The notes under the pieces are model-generated. The model was not told where the DNA came from. It was given only the letters and a program-made list of their open reading frames with translations, and searched no databases. The position numbers and the translations under genes are program-made. This document shows, in pieces, positions 32,909-42,725 of a stretch of DNA of 44,317 nucleotides. Origin of the DNA: Candidatus Eremiobacterota bacterium (GTDB lineage: Bacteria > Vulcanimicrobiota > CADAWZ01 > Ess09-12). The DNA lies in NCBI GenBank assembly GCA_031082125.1, contig JAVHLM010000001.1:215555-259871 (forward strand), in the 5' to 3' direction. How positions within the stretch are numbered: position 1 is the stretch's first letter; the number at the start of each line of letters is the position of its first letter.

Positions 32909-34492
32909 ATGTGGAAACATTTAAAACGCTTCAGGTTTGTGATTATCCTGATCATAGTTGCAGCAGGTGCTCTCTTCTATTGGACCAGAGTCCAGGCGGA
33001 AAAGAAAAAGCTCCGCTTTGAGACGGAGAAGATTGAAAGGGGCACCATCATCTCGACGGTCAACACGACAGGGACATTGAATGCCGTCACCTCCGTGGAC
33101 ATCGGGTGCCAGGTGTCGGGGAAGATAATCAAGATGTACGCCGATTACAACTCCCAGGTGAAGAAAGGCCAGCTCCTCGCCCAGATTGATCCCCTCATTT
33201 ACAGGTCCCAGGCCGATGAGGCCACTGCCAACCTTGAAAGCGCCAAGGCCACCAATGCAAATTTCCTGGCACAGTATCAGAATGGTCTCTCCAAGGTGAG
33301 AGAAGCCCAGGCTGCTGAGAAAAACTTCGCCGCCCAGGTGGAGGTGAACAGGGCGAACTATGCCGGCGCCCTCAACAGTCAGAAGTCAGCCAAGGCAAAC
33401 CTCGCGAAGGCTCAGGCACAGCTTGAGAATGACCGCGTGGAATTCAAGCGCGCCGAGGAGCTTATGAAAAAAGACTTCATCTCGCGCTCCGAAATGGATG
33501 CCGCCGAGACGAAATACAAGGTCTCGCTTGCATCGGTCGATGTGGCAAGGGCCGGCTACGAGCAGTCCTCGTCAACGGTGAAATCGTCCCAGATGCAGCT
33601 TGACGCGGCCAAGGCGAATCATGAATCGGCCAGAATAGCCGAGGAGTCCCAGAAGGCCCTCGTAAAGGCCATACAGGCCCAGGTCAAGCAGAGCCGGGCC
33701 CAGGTGATGAATGCCACCAGCAAGCTCAAGGGAGCGATGGTGAACCTGAGCTACACTGATATCTTCTCCCCCATAGACGGCGTCGTGGTCTCCAGGGCAG
33801 TCGATGTGGGGCAGACAGTGGCAGCTTCGTTCCAGGCGCCCAAGCTTTTCACCGTCGCCAGGGACCTCCGCGAGATGGAGGTCTATGCCAACGTGGACGA
33901 GGCCGATATCGGGAAAGTGAAGGAGGGCATGAAGGCCGTCTTCACCGTTGATGCCTTCCAGCAGGAGAAATTCAAGGGCACCGTGAGGCAGGTCCGCAAG
34001 GCCTCCATACTGGACCAGGGAGTGGTAAAATACCAGGTCATCATCTCGGCCCGCAACCCGGGCCTGAAGCTCATGCCCGGCATGACGGCAAACGTGACCA
34101 TCACCTCGGAGGTAAAGGATGACTGCCTGAAGCTGCCGAACGGCGCCATCCGCTTCCGCCCCGACTCGGTGGATAATTTCCCTTTCCCTAAGGAGTTCCG
34201 CGGGAAAGGCGGCCCGAATATGAAGAGGGAGAGGCCCGGAGGGCCTCAGGATGACACTGAGAGATACAACACCGTGTGGATATGGGAAAGCGATGAAAAA
34301 GTGCGCCCTGAAAAAGTGATCCTGGGCATTACTGACGGGCGCTTCACGGAGATAGCGAAAGGCTCCGTCGTCGAGGGAGAGTCTGTCATCACAGGGGCAG
34401 ATGGAAAAACCAAGACATCGTCGTCAGCACCGGGCATGCGCCCGCCGGGAATGCCGGGAGGGGGGCCGGGCGGGGGCCGCATGCGCTTCTAG
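32909..34492 (+). CDS. MacA-like periplasmic adaptor (membrane fusion protein)
   Basis: The protein has 527 residues and links the ABC transporter in the inner membrane to TolC. One N-terminal membrane helix (about 9-27) is followed by a lipoyl half-motif (DIGCQVSGKIIKMYADYNSQ), a very long Ala/Gln/Lys-rich coiled-coil hairpin (about 100-270), the second lipoyl half (YTDIFSPIDGVVVSRAVDVG) and beta-barrel domains. The hairpin is longer than in E. coli MacA. The end is Pro/Gly/Met-rich. ATG at 32909 follows AAGGAAAAAGG. It lies 22 bases after the TolC gene. Confidence 0.9.
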   Translation: MWKHLKRFRFVIILIIVAAGALFYWTRVQAEKKKLRFETEKIERGTIISTVNTTGTLNAVTSVDIGCQVSGKIIKMYADYNSQVKKGQLLAQIDPLIYRSQADEATANLESAKATNANFLAQYQNGLSKVREAQAAEKNFAAQVEVNRANYAGALNSQKSAKANLAKAQAQLENDRVEFKRAEELMKKDFISRSEMDAAETKYKVSLASVDVARAGYEQSSSTVKSSQMQLDAAKANHESARIAEESQKALVKAIQAQVKQSRAQVMNATSKLKGAMVNLSYTDIFSPIDGVVVSRAVDVGQTVAASFQAPKLFTVARDLREMEVYANVDEADIGKVKEGMKAVFTVDAFQQEKFKGTVRQVRKASILDQGVVKYQVIISARNPGLKLMPGMTANVTITSEVKDDCLKLPNGAIRFRPDSVDNFPFPKEFRGKGGPNMKRERPGGPQDDTERYNTVWIWESDEKVRPEKVILGITDGRFTEIAKGSVVEGESVITGADGKTKTSSSAPGMRPPGMPGGGPGGGRMRF

Positions 34493-34532
34493 TGAACGGC
34501 GCAGGCCGGCAGAAAATGAGTGTGGCCAGAGA

Positions 34533-35290
<758 letters not shown>

Positions 35291-35294
<4 letters not shown>

Positions 35295-36508
35295 GCTTTC
35301 TTGCCACCATAAGGATAGCCCTCAAAGCATTGAACAGCAGCAAGCTCCGCACCATACTCACCATGCTGGGCATCATAATAGGCGTGGCCTCGGTGATTAC
35401 CATGCTGAGCATCGGCCAGGGTGTTTCGGCTTCAGTATCGGACAGCATCAATTCCATGGGCACCAATGCCCTCATCATCATGCCGGGCCAGATGGCAGTG
35501 GGCGGTGTGCGCCAGGGCGCCCTTGATTCCCAGACTCTCACCGTTGAGGATTTCAAGGCCATTGCCGCGGAGTGTCCCTCGGTAGAATACGTGTCACCCC
35601 TGGTGCGCAGGATGGTGCAGGCCGTGTTCGGCAACCAGAACTGGAGCACCACGTGCATGGGGGTCAACGAGGATTTTGAAAAGATAAGAAACTGGCCCGT
35701 CCTGTCAGGAAGCTACTTTACCCACCAGGAAATCAGCTCGGGCGCCAAGGTCTGCGTGCTGGGGCAGACCGTAGTGAACAACCTTTTCGGCAGCCAGAAC
35801 CCCCTGGGAGAAACAGTGCGCCTCAAGAACATCCCCTTCCGCGTCATAGGCGTCCTCTCTGCCAAGGGGCAGTCCGGTTTCGGCGGCGACCAGGACGATT
35901 CCGTCTTTATTCCCTACACGACGGCAATGACAAGGATTGCGCGGGTCAACCACCTGAATATGATTCTTTGCTCGGCAGTCTCCAAGGAAAGAACCGATCG
36001 GGCGACGCGGGAGCTGACGGCTCTCCTGAGGCAGCGCCATAACCTGCTGAATAAAGAGGAGGACAATTTCACTATCCGCACGCAGGCAGACCTTGCCGAC
36101 GTCGCCGCCAAAACGACGGGGATCTTCACCATATTTCTCTCCGCCATTGCTGCAGTATCACTTCTGGTGGGGGGCATAGGCATCATGAACATCATGCTCG
36201 TATCGGTGACGGAGCGAATCAGGGAAATCGGCATCAGGCTTGCGCTGGGGGCCCGGGGAAATGATATCCTCATGCAGTTTCTCACCGAGTCAATGGTGCT
36301 CTCCCTGCTGGGCGGCCTTACAGGAATCATGCTGGGCATAGCGCTCTCCAGGGCTATCGCGTACTTTGCAAAATGGAACACCCTCATCACGGTGCAGTCA
36401 ATACTGCTTGCATTCCTTTTCTCGGCGGCAGTGGGAATTTTTTTCGGCTTCTACCCCGCGTACAAGGCTTCCAGGCTCGATCCCATCGAGGCGCTCCGCC
36501 ATGAATAG
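35291..36508 (+). CDS. MacB-type ABC transporter permease (FtsX/MacB_PCD family)
   Basis: Membrane subunit of the exporter, 405 residues with four membrane helices: one at about 20-42 and three near 272-300, 325-350 and 362-390. The large extracellular domain between the first two is the MacB periplasmic core domain. The C-terminal part has [28 protein letters not shown] and ends [13 protein letters not shown], both standard for the family. The transporter could export lipids, peptides or drugs by the MacB mechanism; the substrate is unknown. Its last 40 bases lie in the 81-bp repeat that recurs at 41992. Confidence 0.93.
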
Positions 36509-36549
36509 CCATGGAGTCAAAGCCTGGTGCCGCACTTCGTGCAGAACTT
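36469..36549. repeat. 81-bp direct repeat, left copy (island boundary)
   Basis: Identical base for base to 41992-42072. It contains the last 12 codons and stop of the permease gene (plus strand) and, on the minus strand, the last 10 codons and stop of the zinc-ribbon gene. The zinc-ribbon tail here is an orphan fragment with no gene attached; the complete gene is at the right copy. Confidence 0.97.
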
Positions 36550-36783
36550 CATGGACCGGATCGCATTTTGCCAGGCCCTTTATCCCGCCACAGCCATTCA
36601 GCCTCCCGAGCAGGCGGCGCTCCGCTGTTCTGAGAGGCCCCGGCCTTTTGGTGTTAATATGAGACTGGGATCCTTATCAATAAAATCGTCTCGTTACGTG
36701 GCAATATGAATCTGGATGAATTGCAGGACCCTTTCTCAGTGTGGAAGAAATATTCTGCATCATAGGAAAGTGGGGGGATTGCC
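36509..36783 (+). other. Gap between permease and ankyrin genes
   Basis: The first 41 bases are the rest of the 81-bp repeat. The remainder turns AT-richer after about 36650 and probably holds the promoter of the ankyrin gene, but I see no strong -35/-10 pair. A GGGGGGA site precedes the ATG. Confidence 0.45.
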
Positions 36784-37497
36784 ATGAAAAACGAGAAAAA
36801 GAACAGGCCGGATTGCATTCGGCGGGGTACGACTTCCCTTGTGCTCACATTGATCTTCCTGATTGCGCTTTCTCAGTTATCCAGTGCGGGAAGCAACGAA
36901 AAAAAATATTCTGACATCTTCAAAGCAGTGGAGGCAAATGATTATAAGGCCGTGGAAGCCATGGTGAACAGGACTCCCTCGCTTGTCAATACCGAGAATG
37001 ACTTGATGCAGACGCCTCTCCATTATGCAGCAAGCAAAGGTTATCTGGAAATCGCGAAACTTCTCATATCAAAGGGCTCTCAAGTCAACGCCCGTGACGA
37101 CAATGGGTGGACGCCGTTACATTGGACAGCTCAGAACAGCCTTCTGGAAATGGCAAAATTACTCATCTCCAAAGGCGCCGATGTCAACGCAAAGGATATC
37201 ATCGGCCATACACCTCTCCTCACTGCGGCAATTGATGCAACAGATTCTGATGGCCATTATGCGTTTGCTCAGTTACTCATCTCAAAGGGTGCCGATGTCA
37301 ATATGAAAAGTGCTGACGGCACAACACCTCTGCTCGCAGCAATTTCGAGTGGCAACAAGAAACTCGCTACATTTCTGATCTCTAAGGGCGCCAATGTCAA
37401 TGCCAAAGGCATGAACGGCGACACACCTCTGAAAGTAGCAAAAAAGAGAGATTACAAGGAAATCGTTGAGCTCCTCAAACGCCAAGGAGCACACTAA
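36784..37497 (+). CDS. Exported ankyrin-repeat protein
   Basis: The protein has 237 residues. A signal peptide covers about 1-36 (basic start, then LVLTLIFLIALSQLSSA). Five ankyrin repeats follow (roughly 38-235), with TPLHYAASKGYLEIAKLLIS and TPLHWTAQNSLLEMAKLLIS as the clearest; repeats end in KGADVNAKD-like turns. Ankyrin repeats bind other proteins, so a periplasmic or secreted binding role is likely. A hand count of one line inside the gene (37021-37080) gives 25/60 G+C against 36/60 in a line of atpA, so the gene looks foreign. It is the first gene inside the 81-bp-repeat segment. Confidence 0.88.
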   Translation: MKNEKKNRPDCIRRGTTSLVLTLIFLIALSQLSSAGSNEKKYSDIFKAVEANDYKAVEAMVNRTPSLVNTENDLMQTPLHYAASKGYLEIAKLLISKGSQVNARDDNGWTPLHWTAQNSLLEMAKLLISKGADVNAKDIIGHTPLLTAAIDATDSDGHYAFAQLLISKGADVNMKSADGTTPLLAAISSGNKKLATFLISKGANVNAKGMNGDTPLKVAKKRDYKEIVELLKRQGAH

Positions 37498-37725
37498 GCG
37501 TCACATGAATCACATCATCTGCCTGCATGTCCTGGGGAATCCGGGGGAGCCTGAGCAATTCATTGCAGGAGCATCGGGCGCAGGGCAAGGCAGCTCTCCC
37601 GGCAGGCAGAAATGAAATGTTTCATTCCGCTGCAAGAAGCATTTCCCATGGCCGATGAAGAGGGGCACGGCAATAGTATTCATGTATCAGGATTGGCTCT
37701 GGTTCTGTGTGTAAAGCATCAGGAA

Positions 37726-37745
37726 TTTCAGCCCGAAGGCTGAAA
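37726..37745 (-). terminator. UUCG-tetraloop hairpin after the secreted-protein gene
   Basis: On the minus strand TTTCAGCC-TTCG-GGCTGAAA forms an 8-base-pair stem closed by the very stable C(UUCG)G tetraloop, ten bases after the stop codon of the gene at 37755-38807. The following T-run is poor (ATTCC), so strength as a terminator is uncertain. Confidence 0.6.
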
Positions 37746-37754
37746 GGTTGAGAT

Positions 37755-38807
37755 CTATTTATACGTGCCCTTAACCATGGTATGGCCGTTTCCCCCTGAC
37801 TCACTGTTCTGCGACCATGTGGAAGAATCAGAGTCAATAACCGTATAGCGTCCCGGGGGTATGGTCACATTGGGAATCGTCACCCAATAGACAGTTCTGA
37901 CACAAGCCACCTTCCACGGCCCGTACACTTGCCCGGTGGAGCTTTTGAGGGCAAGAGTGCCGGCATTTGTCCCTCTGCCGGAGTTATAGTGGTAGGTCCA
38001 GAGAAAATGGATCTGTGCCGCCCGGTTGATGGTAAATGAGGGTGGCCTTCCCCCATTGCTGACTCCGCCAAGGTTGCCGTTATAAAATATCGTGTTTGTT
38101 TCGGGAGCTCCCATCTCCATGGCCATGGCCTGCTCGGCCACTTTCTGGCTGGGAGCGTTACTGGCGCCGGCAGTTTGCGCAGTATTCCCTGTGGCTGTTG
38201 AACCGGTGCTTGTTCCCTGGGTACTGGTTCCTGAGGTGGTCGTCGTCGAGACCGATGCAGGAGGGGTACCCTCTTTCCATATATATTTATAAGCCACCTG
38301 GAGCATTGATCCTTCTCCCCATCCTGCCCGGACATAAACACACCGGTCGCCGCTGCCGGTAAGATCAGACTTTACACTCCTGTTTGTGGCAGAAGTAGTT
38401 CCTGAAATAGTCAAAAGCCTTATAATTGAGCCTGTAGCGCTGTAGGCGTTCATCCCTGGCATATCAATGGCAATGGTAAGGGAAGGATTGTAGGGGTTTC
38501 CTGTAGACTGACAGGCTGATTGGGCACTCACCGGAACAACCTGTCCGGGAATAATTATCTTCGGGGGATCTGACCATTTCATAACCGCCTTTGTGGTTCC
38601 CCAATTGCCTGATATAAGGGTTGCAGAGTAGACATTCTGTGAAGCATCATCTACCTTGAGTGCCGTTCCGCTGGGAAATTTCTGATCCGTCGGACGGTCG
38701 GTCACCACTCCTCCCCCCTGCCGTTCCCAGTACCCTGCGTATGCCCATGAGGTAAGGACAAGCACAAGCAATGTAGTTGCCAGAATCTTTACTGTTGTAG
38801 AAGCCAT
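37755..38807 (-). CDS. Secreted two-part protein of unknown function
   Basis: The protein has 350 residues with a clear signal peptide (about 1-24, ending SWAYA). GAGGAGG lies upstream of the ATG. The N-terminal part (25-180) looks beta-rich, with GQVVPVSAQSACQSTGNPYN; a Thr/Ser-rich linker (about 183-220, mostly T, S, G) follows. The C-terminal domain (about 240-350) has IFYNGNLGGVSNGG, FLWTYHYNSGRG and TWSQNSESGGNGHTMV. That last pattern recurs in bacterial secreted proteins of unknown role as far as I recall, so it may be a common adhesive or carbohydrate-binding type of fold. No catalytic motif is visible. It lies in the lower-GC segment. Confidence 0.82.
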   Translation of the reverse strand: MASTTVKILATTLLVLVLTSWAYAGYWERQGGGVVTDRPTDQKFPSGTALKVDDASQNVYSATLISGNWGTTKAVMKWSDPPKIIIPGQVVPVSAQSACQSTGNPYNPSLTIAIDMPGMNAYSATGSIIRLLTISGTTSATNRSVKSDLTGSGDRCVYVRAGWGEGSMLQVAYKYIWKEGTPPASVSTTTTSGTSTQGTSTGSTATGNTAQTAGASNAPSQKVAEQAMAMEMGAPETNTIFYNGNLGGVSNGGRPPSFTINRAAQIHFLWTYHYNSGRGTNAGTLALKSSTGQVYGPWKVACVRTVYWVTIPNVTIPPGRYTVIDSDSSTWSQNSESGGNGHTMVKGTYK

Positions 38808-39239
38808 GTTACACCTCCTCAGACTATCTCTTTATCCAACGCAACAAATGTCACCAAACTCTTATAGGGTTCTTGTTTTAGCCGGCATGCAACAGGATTT
38901 CGATGAAAATTCCATACTTCCTTTTCCCTGATGGATAGCAGTCTGCTTTCTCAACCGCGGCAATATGCACTCCGACATCGAATCTGAAAAGGGCCCTGGC
39001 ACCCGGAGACGCGCTCTTGGACGTGGAGCGGCCTCTCTCCCCGCAAGAAGCGTGGTGAACATCTCTCAGGTCTTCACTACCAATAAATCAAATCTTGACG
39101 AAAAATCGGGTCGCTGCCGAGAGTGAGGATTCAAGAGGCTCTCGAGGGGATTGAATTATATTTGATCCACGGGAAGTCCATTGAGAAAGCCTTTTATTCT
39201 CTACCGCCAGGGGCGATGCCCTTCGCTCCCGCGAAATCC
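38808..39239. other. 432-base gap without a gene
   Basis: No reading frame here has both a plausible start site and protein-like composition. The AT-rich part at 38850-38885 probably holds the minus-strand promoter of the gene at 37755-38807. I found no strong hairpin. Confidence 0.5.
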
Positions 39240-40082
39240 TTACTTCGCCAGCTCCAAGGTGCAGGAGCCCTCGTTTGTTTTGTCGTCAAAGACGAAATTG
39301 CTCGTATTAAACTGGGTTTTCAGCTTCCACACCGCCCTGCCGCCTGCGTTCTTCGTGTAGAGGTAAAGATAATTCGAATCCACGTAGACCCTTGCGTTCA
39401 GACCCAGGGCGTAAATAATGATCAGCATCAGCTCATTCTTGACATTTTCCGCTGGCTTCACAAAGGTGTTCTTGTCGGGGATCTTATCAGGGACTGGCTC
39501 GGTGAAGGTCCCCTTGCCTGCAGAGACCCATTTTGTCGTTCTCTCCCTCCCTGAGTCTTCGATGAGGTATCCCGCGGAGACTTCCTTTGTGATCAGGAGC
39601 TGGGAAGACGGGGTGGGGATGCTGTAGGTGCCTCCCTCTATCCTCAATGGACTGACTTCGGTGATGATCCTGGTAACCCACTCCTTTCCCGCGGTGACCA
39701 TGACTCCCGTGGTCCACCGCATCTCCCCGATGGGGATTAATTTGTCAGGCACCTGGCGCTACAGCATATCGACAGCGAGCCTGATGTTGAAAGGCTGACC
39801 GGGGATAAGCTCGTCGGGGAGGTCGCTCCAGCTGTTTTCAAACTTCAGAAACGCTGGCTGTGTTGAGCTGGGTACCGCGTAAAGCTCACTGGCTTTGAAC
39901 TTATAGACAGAGCAGGCAGTAGTGCTCCTGGACATGCGCTGTGCTATGAGAAGGTCTTCCGGGCCCGATTTCCCGGGATCCCCGGCAGCGGCTGCTCCGG
40001 AATCCAAAACTCCTGTCAGCACTACAATTAATACGAAGCCGCACATCATGAGGCAAAGCGGCAACCGGGTACTTTTTTTCAT
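39240..40082 (-). pseudogene. Exported protein gene interrupted by an in-frame TAG
   Basis: The reading frame starts with ATG at 40082 (AGGGAG upstream) and a signal peptide (MKKSTRLPLCLMMCGF..., cleaved near GAAAAG). It stops at TAG 39761-39759 after 107 residues. The same frame then stays open for 175 more codons to TAA at 39242-39240. The downstream part starts RQVPDKLIPIGEMRW and has no ribosome-binding site for its GTG at 39752, so it is not a convincing separate gene. The motif PD(E/K)LIP occurs on both sides of the TAG (DLPDELIPGQPF and QVPDKLIPIGEM). A single-base nonsense change (for example from CAG or TGG) is the simplest reading; programmed read-through is the alternative. The function of the protein is unknown. 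Confidence 0.7.
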
Positions 40083-40172
40083 GGCTTTCAACTCCCTTAC
40101 TCGCAAAAGTCTCTTATAACCAAGCGGCAAAGCAGAGAGGAATGGTACTATTGAATTCAATATCCTTCTGAG

Positions 40173-41150
40173 TTACCTGTATTTGACGATGTACAGGTTC
40201 CTGTCGTCAGTATGAAATCTGTACACATTCCCCTTCCTGTTGGCGATTACATCTTCTTTCCAGTTATTGTTCATCTCATAGGAAAGGGGAATGGCAAAAG
40301 TGGTGGATGCCTTCCCATTGCCGTCAATCCTCGCGACATAGCGGACCATCCCCTCATAGTTGCCCGTTTTTCCCTCGGCGGCGACAATCCAAAGGGAGCC
40401 GGAGTATTCAATATTCAACACTGAGAGGGATTGCAGAGTAAGATTCTGATTACGCTTCTTCCATATGATTTTCCTTACATTCTTCCCCTTGTCATCAAAG
40501 GAGATGACCAAAATGGCTCCCTGGCTGCTGGACAGATTCTTCTCGCCTACCCCAAAAAGGGCGTGCGCCTCGGGGTAGAAGGCGGGGTAATTCAAAACAT
40601 GATCAACCATACCCAGTACATTGCCCTTGATGTCCGCCCAGTAATAATATCCCGGGCAGCTGATAAAGAAGTCATCTGCCGACGAGCCGGCAGCTATGAA
40701 CCGAGCACTTTCCAGATCAAAGTTGTCATCAGGGAATTTTTCCAGTGCAGGCTTTCCGGGCTCGAGCAGATAGAGTTTCCCCTGGCAGTTGAGCACCAGG
40801 TACCTTCCATCCTGCAGCGGGACCAGATCTATCCAGCTTATCCACTCAGAGACAGGCCTCGGAATAGGCACCGCCTCTTTCCAGGAGCCCTGAGGTGTCA
40901 GTACCACGATCCTTTCATAGGTGCTGTCAAGAAGCAGCACACTGCCATCATCCAGAGCCTTCATTGCTGTGATCCCCACGGCAATTCTTCCATTGAAATT
41001 CTGGCCACATCGGGATACCCCGTGGCTTTCGGGGGGACCGAAGGGAATCTTCCACTCAGTGGCTGCACACACCCTGACACAGCAGCATAGAAGAGCTATC
41101 ACCAGTGACTTCGTAAGGCATAAGCACAGATGCCCGCAGGTTCTCTTCAT
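40173..41150 (-). CDS. Exported protein with beta-propeller-like repeats
   Basis: The protein has 325 residues with a signal peptide (about 1-30, Cys-rich: LLCCCVRVCAA). The ATG at 41150 is preceded by AGGTGGTG. The body has repeated strands such as ALDDGSVLLLDSTYERIVVL, LQDGRYLVLNCQGKLYLLEP and DIKGNVLGMVDHVL, each with an Asp-Gly turn, in the style of NHL/six-bladed propellers. No catalytic motif was seen. It lies 90 bases upstream of the interrupted gene on the same strand, so the two may form an operon. It lies in the segment between the 81-bp repeats. Confidence 0.82.
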   Translation of the reverse strand: MKRTCGHLCLCLTKSLVIALLCCCVRVCAATEWKIPFGPPESHGVSRCGQNFNGRIAVGITAMKALDDGSVLLLDSTYERIVVLTPQGSWKEAVPIPRPVSEWISWIDLVPLQDGRYLVLNCQGKLYLLEPGKPALEKFPDDNFDLESARFIAAGSSADDFFISCPGYYYWADIKGNVLGMVDHVLNYPAFYPEAHALFGVGEKNLSSSQGAILVISFDDKGKNVRKIIWKKRNQNLTLQSLSVLNIEYSGSLWIVAAEGKTGNYEGMVRYVARIDGNGKASTTFAIPLSYEMNNNWKEDVIANRKGNVYRFHTDDRNLYIVKYR

Positions 41151-41991
41151 CTCATCACCACCTTCTGCAATTTCAGGCCCTCACCTCTTCTTTACATATA
41201 TCATGCAGATTGTAACACAGGAGAGTTCCTGGCTCAATACATCAGCACATGATTTATGGAGGTTTTCTCAAGCGCCTTATGGTTCACCAGAGCGAGATTA
41301 TTCCAACAGGCGCTGGCACCTGAGCTGTCCAGGGTGCTGGCTCCAGGCGGAAGGCGGCTTTCATCACTCATTCGCTATCTCCACACAGTGGCCTGCTGCA
41401 TACTGAAAACATAGTCTTTGAACCTTCCATGAGATAATTCGCCGCCCTACAGCATCGGTTAAGTGTGACAAAGGGAGGGTCGTCTGGGGTTCCAATCATT
41501 TCCCCACCTTTTCGGCGCTCTGACACAACGCTTCCAGTAATTCCTCTCTCTTTGGGCTCCTGCTCGATGAGTCAATCAGGCTCATTGATATTCTCTGTGC
41601 TGTCATTTATTATATTAAAGTAAGCAGTATGGTTGTAAGGTTCTCCCCTGCGAGCAAAGCAGTCGGCACCTTTCTCAAGGCCGGGACCTGGTATGCCTAT
41701 CCCAACCTCCCTCCCAATGTAAATACTGCAGCAGTTACAGTGATAATATCCACACCCTCCGGCGGCACCCAGGGTGAAGATACCAGGAGCAGTGCAGGGG
41801 GAAGATAAGACAAGCAGGAATGTTAAGCTGCCACTCGGCAGGCGATCTATACTTCGTGGAGGCTGATGAGATCTGGTTCTGCGCGAACAGCATCAGGGCT
41901 TTCAATCCGATATCCCGCCATTTTCCCCGCACTGGCGCACCGCTTGCCGAAATCTTTCTCTGCCCCCTTTCATCGCTTTTCGCCGGGAGAT
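41151..41991. other. 841-base stretch with no convincing gene, right end of the island
   Basis: This region lies between the exported propeller gene and the right 81-bp repeat. It is AT-richer than the genome background. Apart from a possible small frame at 41629-41808 I see only spurious frames. It may hold the remains of decayed genes; I recognise no integrase, transposase or tRNA. Confidence 0.5.
41629..41808 (+). CDS. Possible small protein or gene remnant
   Basis: A 59-residue frame with a protein-like middle (TFLKAGTWYAYPNLPPNVNT, then VTVIIST) rather than the usual noise. The frame is open upstream to 41524 without a good start, and there is no clear ribosome-binding site before ATG 41629. 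It could be the C-terminal remnant of a larger gene lost when the segment moved. Confidence 0.25.
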   Translation: MVVRFSPASKAVGTFLKAGTWYAYPNLPPNVNTAAVTVIISTPSGGTQGEDTRSSAGGR

Positions 41992-42072
41992 TTCCAGGCT
42001 CGATCCCATCGAGGCGCTCCGCCATGAATAGCCATGGAGTCAAAGCCTGGTGCCGCACTTCGTGCAGAACTT
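41992..42072. repeat. 81-bp direct repeat, right copy (island boundary)
   Basis: Identical to 36469-36549. Here the plus strand holds an orphan copy of the permease's last 12 codons and stop with no gene in front, and the minus strand holds the genuine end of the zinc-ribbon gene. The starts of the two copies are 5523 bases apart. Confidence 0.97.
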
Positions 42073-42702
42073 TCTCCCCTGCTCCTGACTGGTGCCGCAT
42101 TTGCCGCAGGTGAGCCCCTCAGGAGGCGGGGCAGGCGCCGGGGCCTGCTGCCGGGGGCCCACCCTGGTGCCGCACTTGGGGCAGAACTTGCTGCCTGAAG
42201 GGATGGGAGCTTTGCATGAGGAGCAGGGCAGGCTTTCTGCCGATGAAGACGGTGCCTGCGGCGGCATTTCATGCCCATGAGGAGCGCCGCTCCCAGGGCC
42301 CGAGACGAGCTTCCCCACCTGCCTCGATGCCTCGTCCACCACTTTCTGCTGCACCGTGGAGATCACTTTCTGCTGGACAGCCTCAACGACCTTCTGCGCA
42401 AGGATCTGCTGCACAGGGGGAAGGGTCTCTCCCACGACAACGTGCCAGACCGGCGGCGGCGTGCCGTCCACGACAATCTTTGCAATGCTCTCCGCGGACC
42501 TGACTGCAGAAGAGACGGAAGCAACGGTTGACTGCACCGAGGCGACCGTTGAGGCCACTTTCTGCACAGTCTCGGCAGCCTTCTTCGCTGAATCAGCGCC
42601 ATCGGCCTTCTCGTCGAACCTGAAGCCGCACTTGGTGCAGAAGGGCCGCTGGCCTTCGCGCCCCGCACCGCACCTGGGGCAGAATTTCAATGGTGCTGCC
42701 AT
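42040..42702 (-). CDS. Zinc-ribbon protein with coiled or helical middle
   Basis: The protein has 220 residues, and AGGAGG lies before the ATG. The N-terminus has one four-Cys ribbon (FCPRCGAG...FCTKCGF, residues 8-28). The middle (about 38-140) is Val/Ala/Gln-rich and helical, with VQKVASTVASVQSTVASVSS and repeated VVEAVQQKVISTVQQKVV. The C-terminal third has two more ribbons (CSSCKAPI...FCPKCGTR and CGKCGTSQ...FCTKCGTR). Such zinc-ribbon proteins often serve as adaptors, but no specific role can be given. It lies 23 bases after the large Lys/Glu-rich gene, so the two form an operon. Its last 33 bases lie in the 81-bp repeat. Confidence 0.85.
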   Translation of the reverse strand: MAAPLKFCPRCGAGREGQRPFCTKCGFRFDEKADGADSAKKAAETVQKVASTVASVQSTVASVSSAVRSAESIAKIVVDGTPPPVWHVVVGETLPPVQQILAQKVVEAVQQKVISTVQQKVVDEASRQVGKLVSGPGSGAPHGHEMPPQAPSSSAESLPCSSCKAPIPSGSKFCPKCGTRVGPRQQAPAPAPPPEGLTCGKCGTSQEQGRKFCTKCGTRL

Positions 42703-42725
42703 GGGAGACCTCCTAAAATCCTGAA

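Noticed and set aside
39123-39554. 143-residue plus-strand frame
   Set aside because: Mostly antisense to the interrupted exported-protein gene; no ribosome-binding site.
39759-39761. TAG read as pyrrolysine
   Set aside because: No pyrrolysine genes or methylamine methyltransferase context are visible; a nonsense change or read-through is simpler.
40431-41090. 219-residue plus-strand frame
   Set aside because: Antisense to the exported propeller-like protein, which has a signal peptide and a ribosome-binding site.
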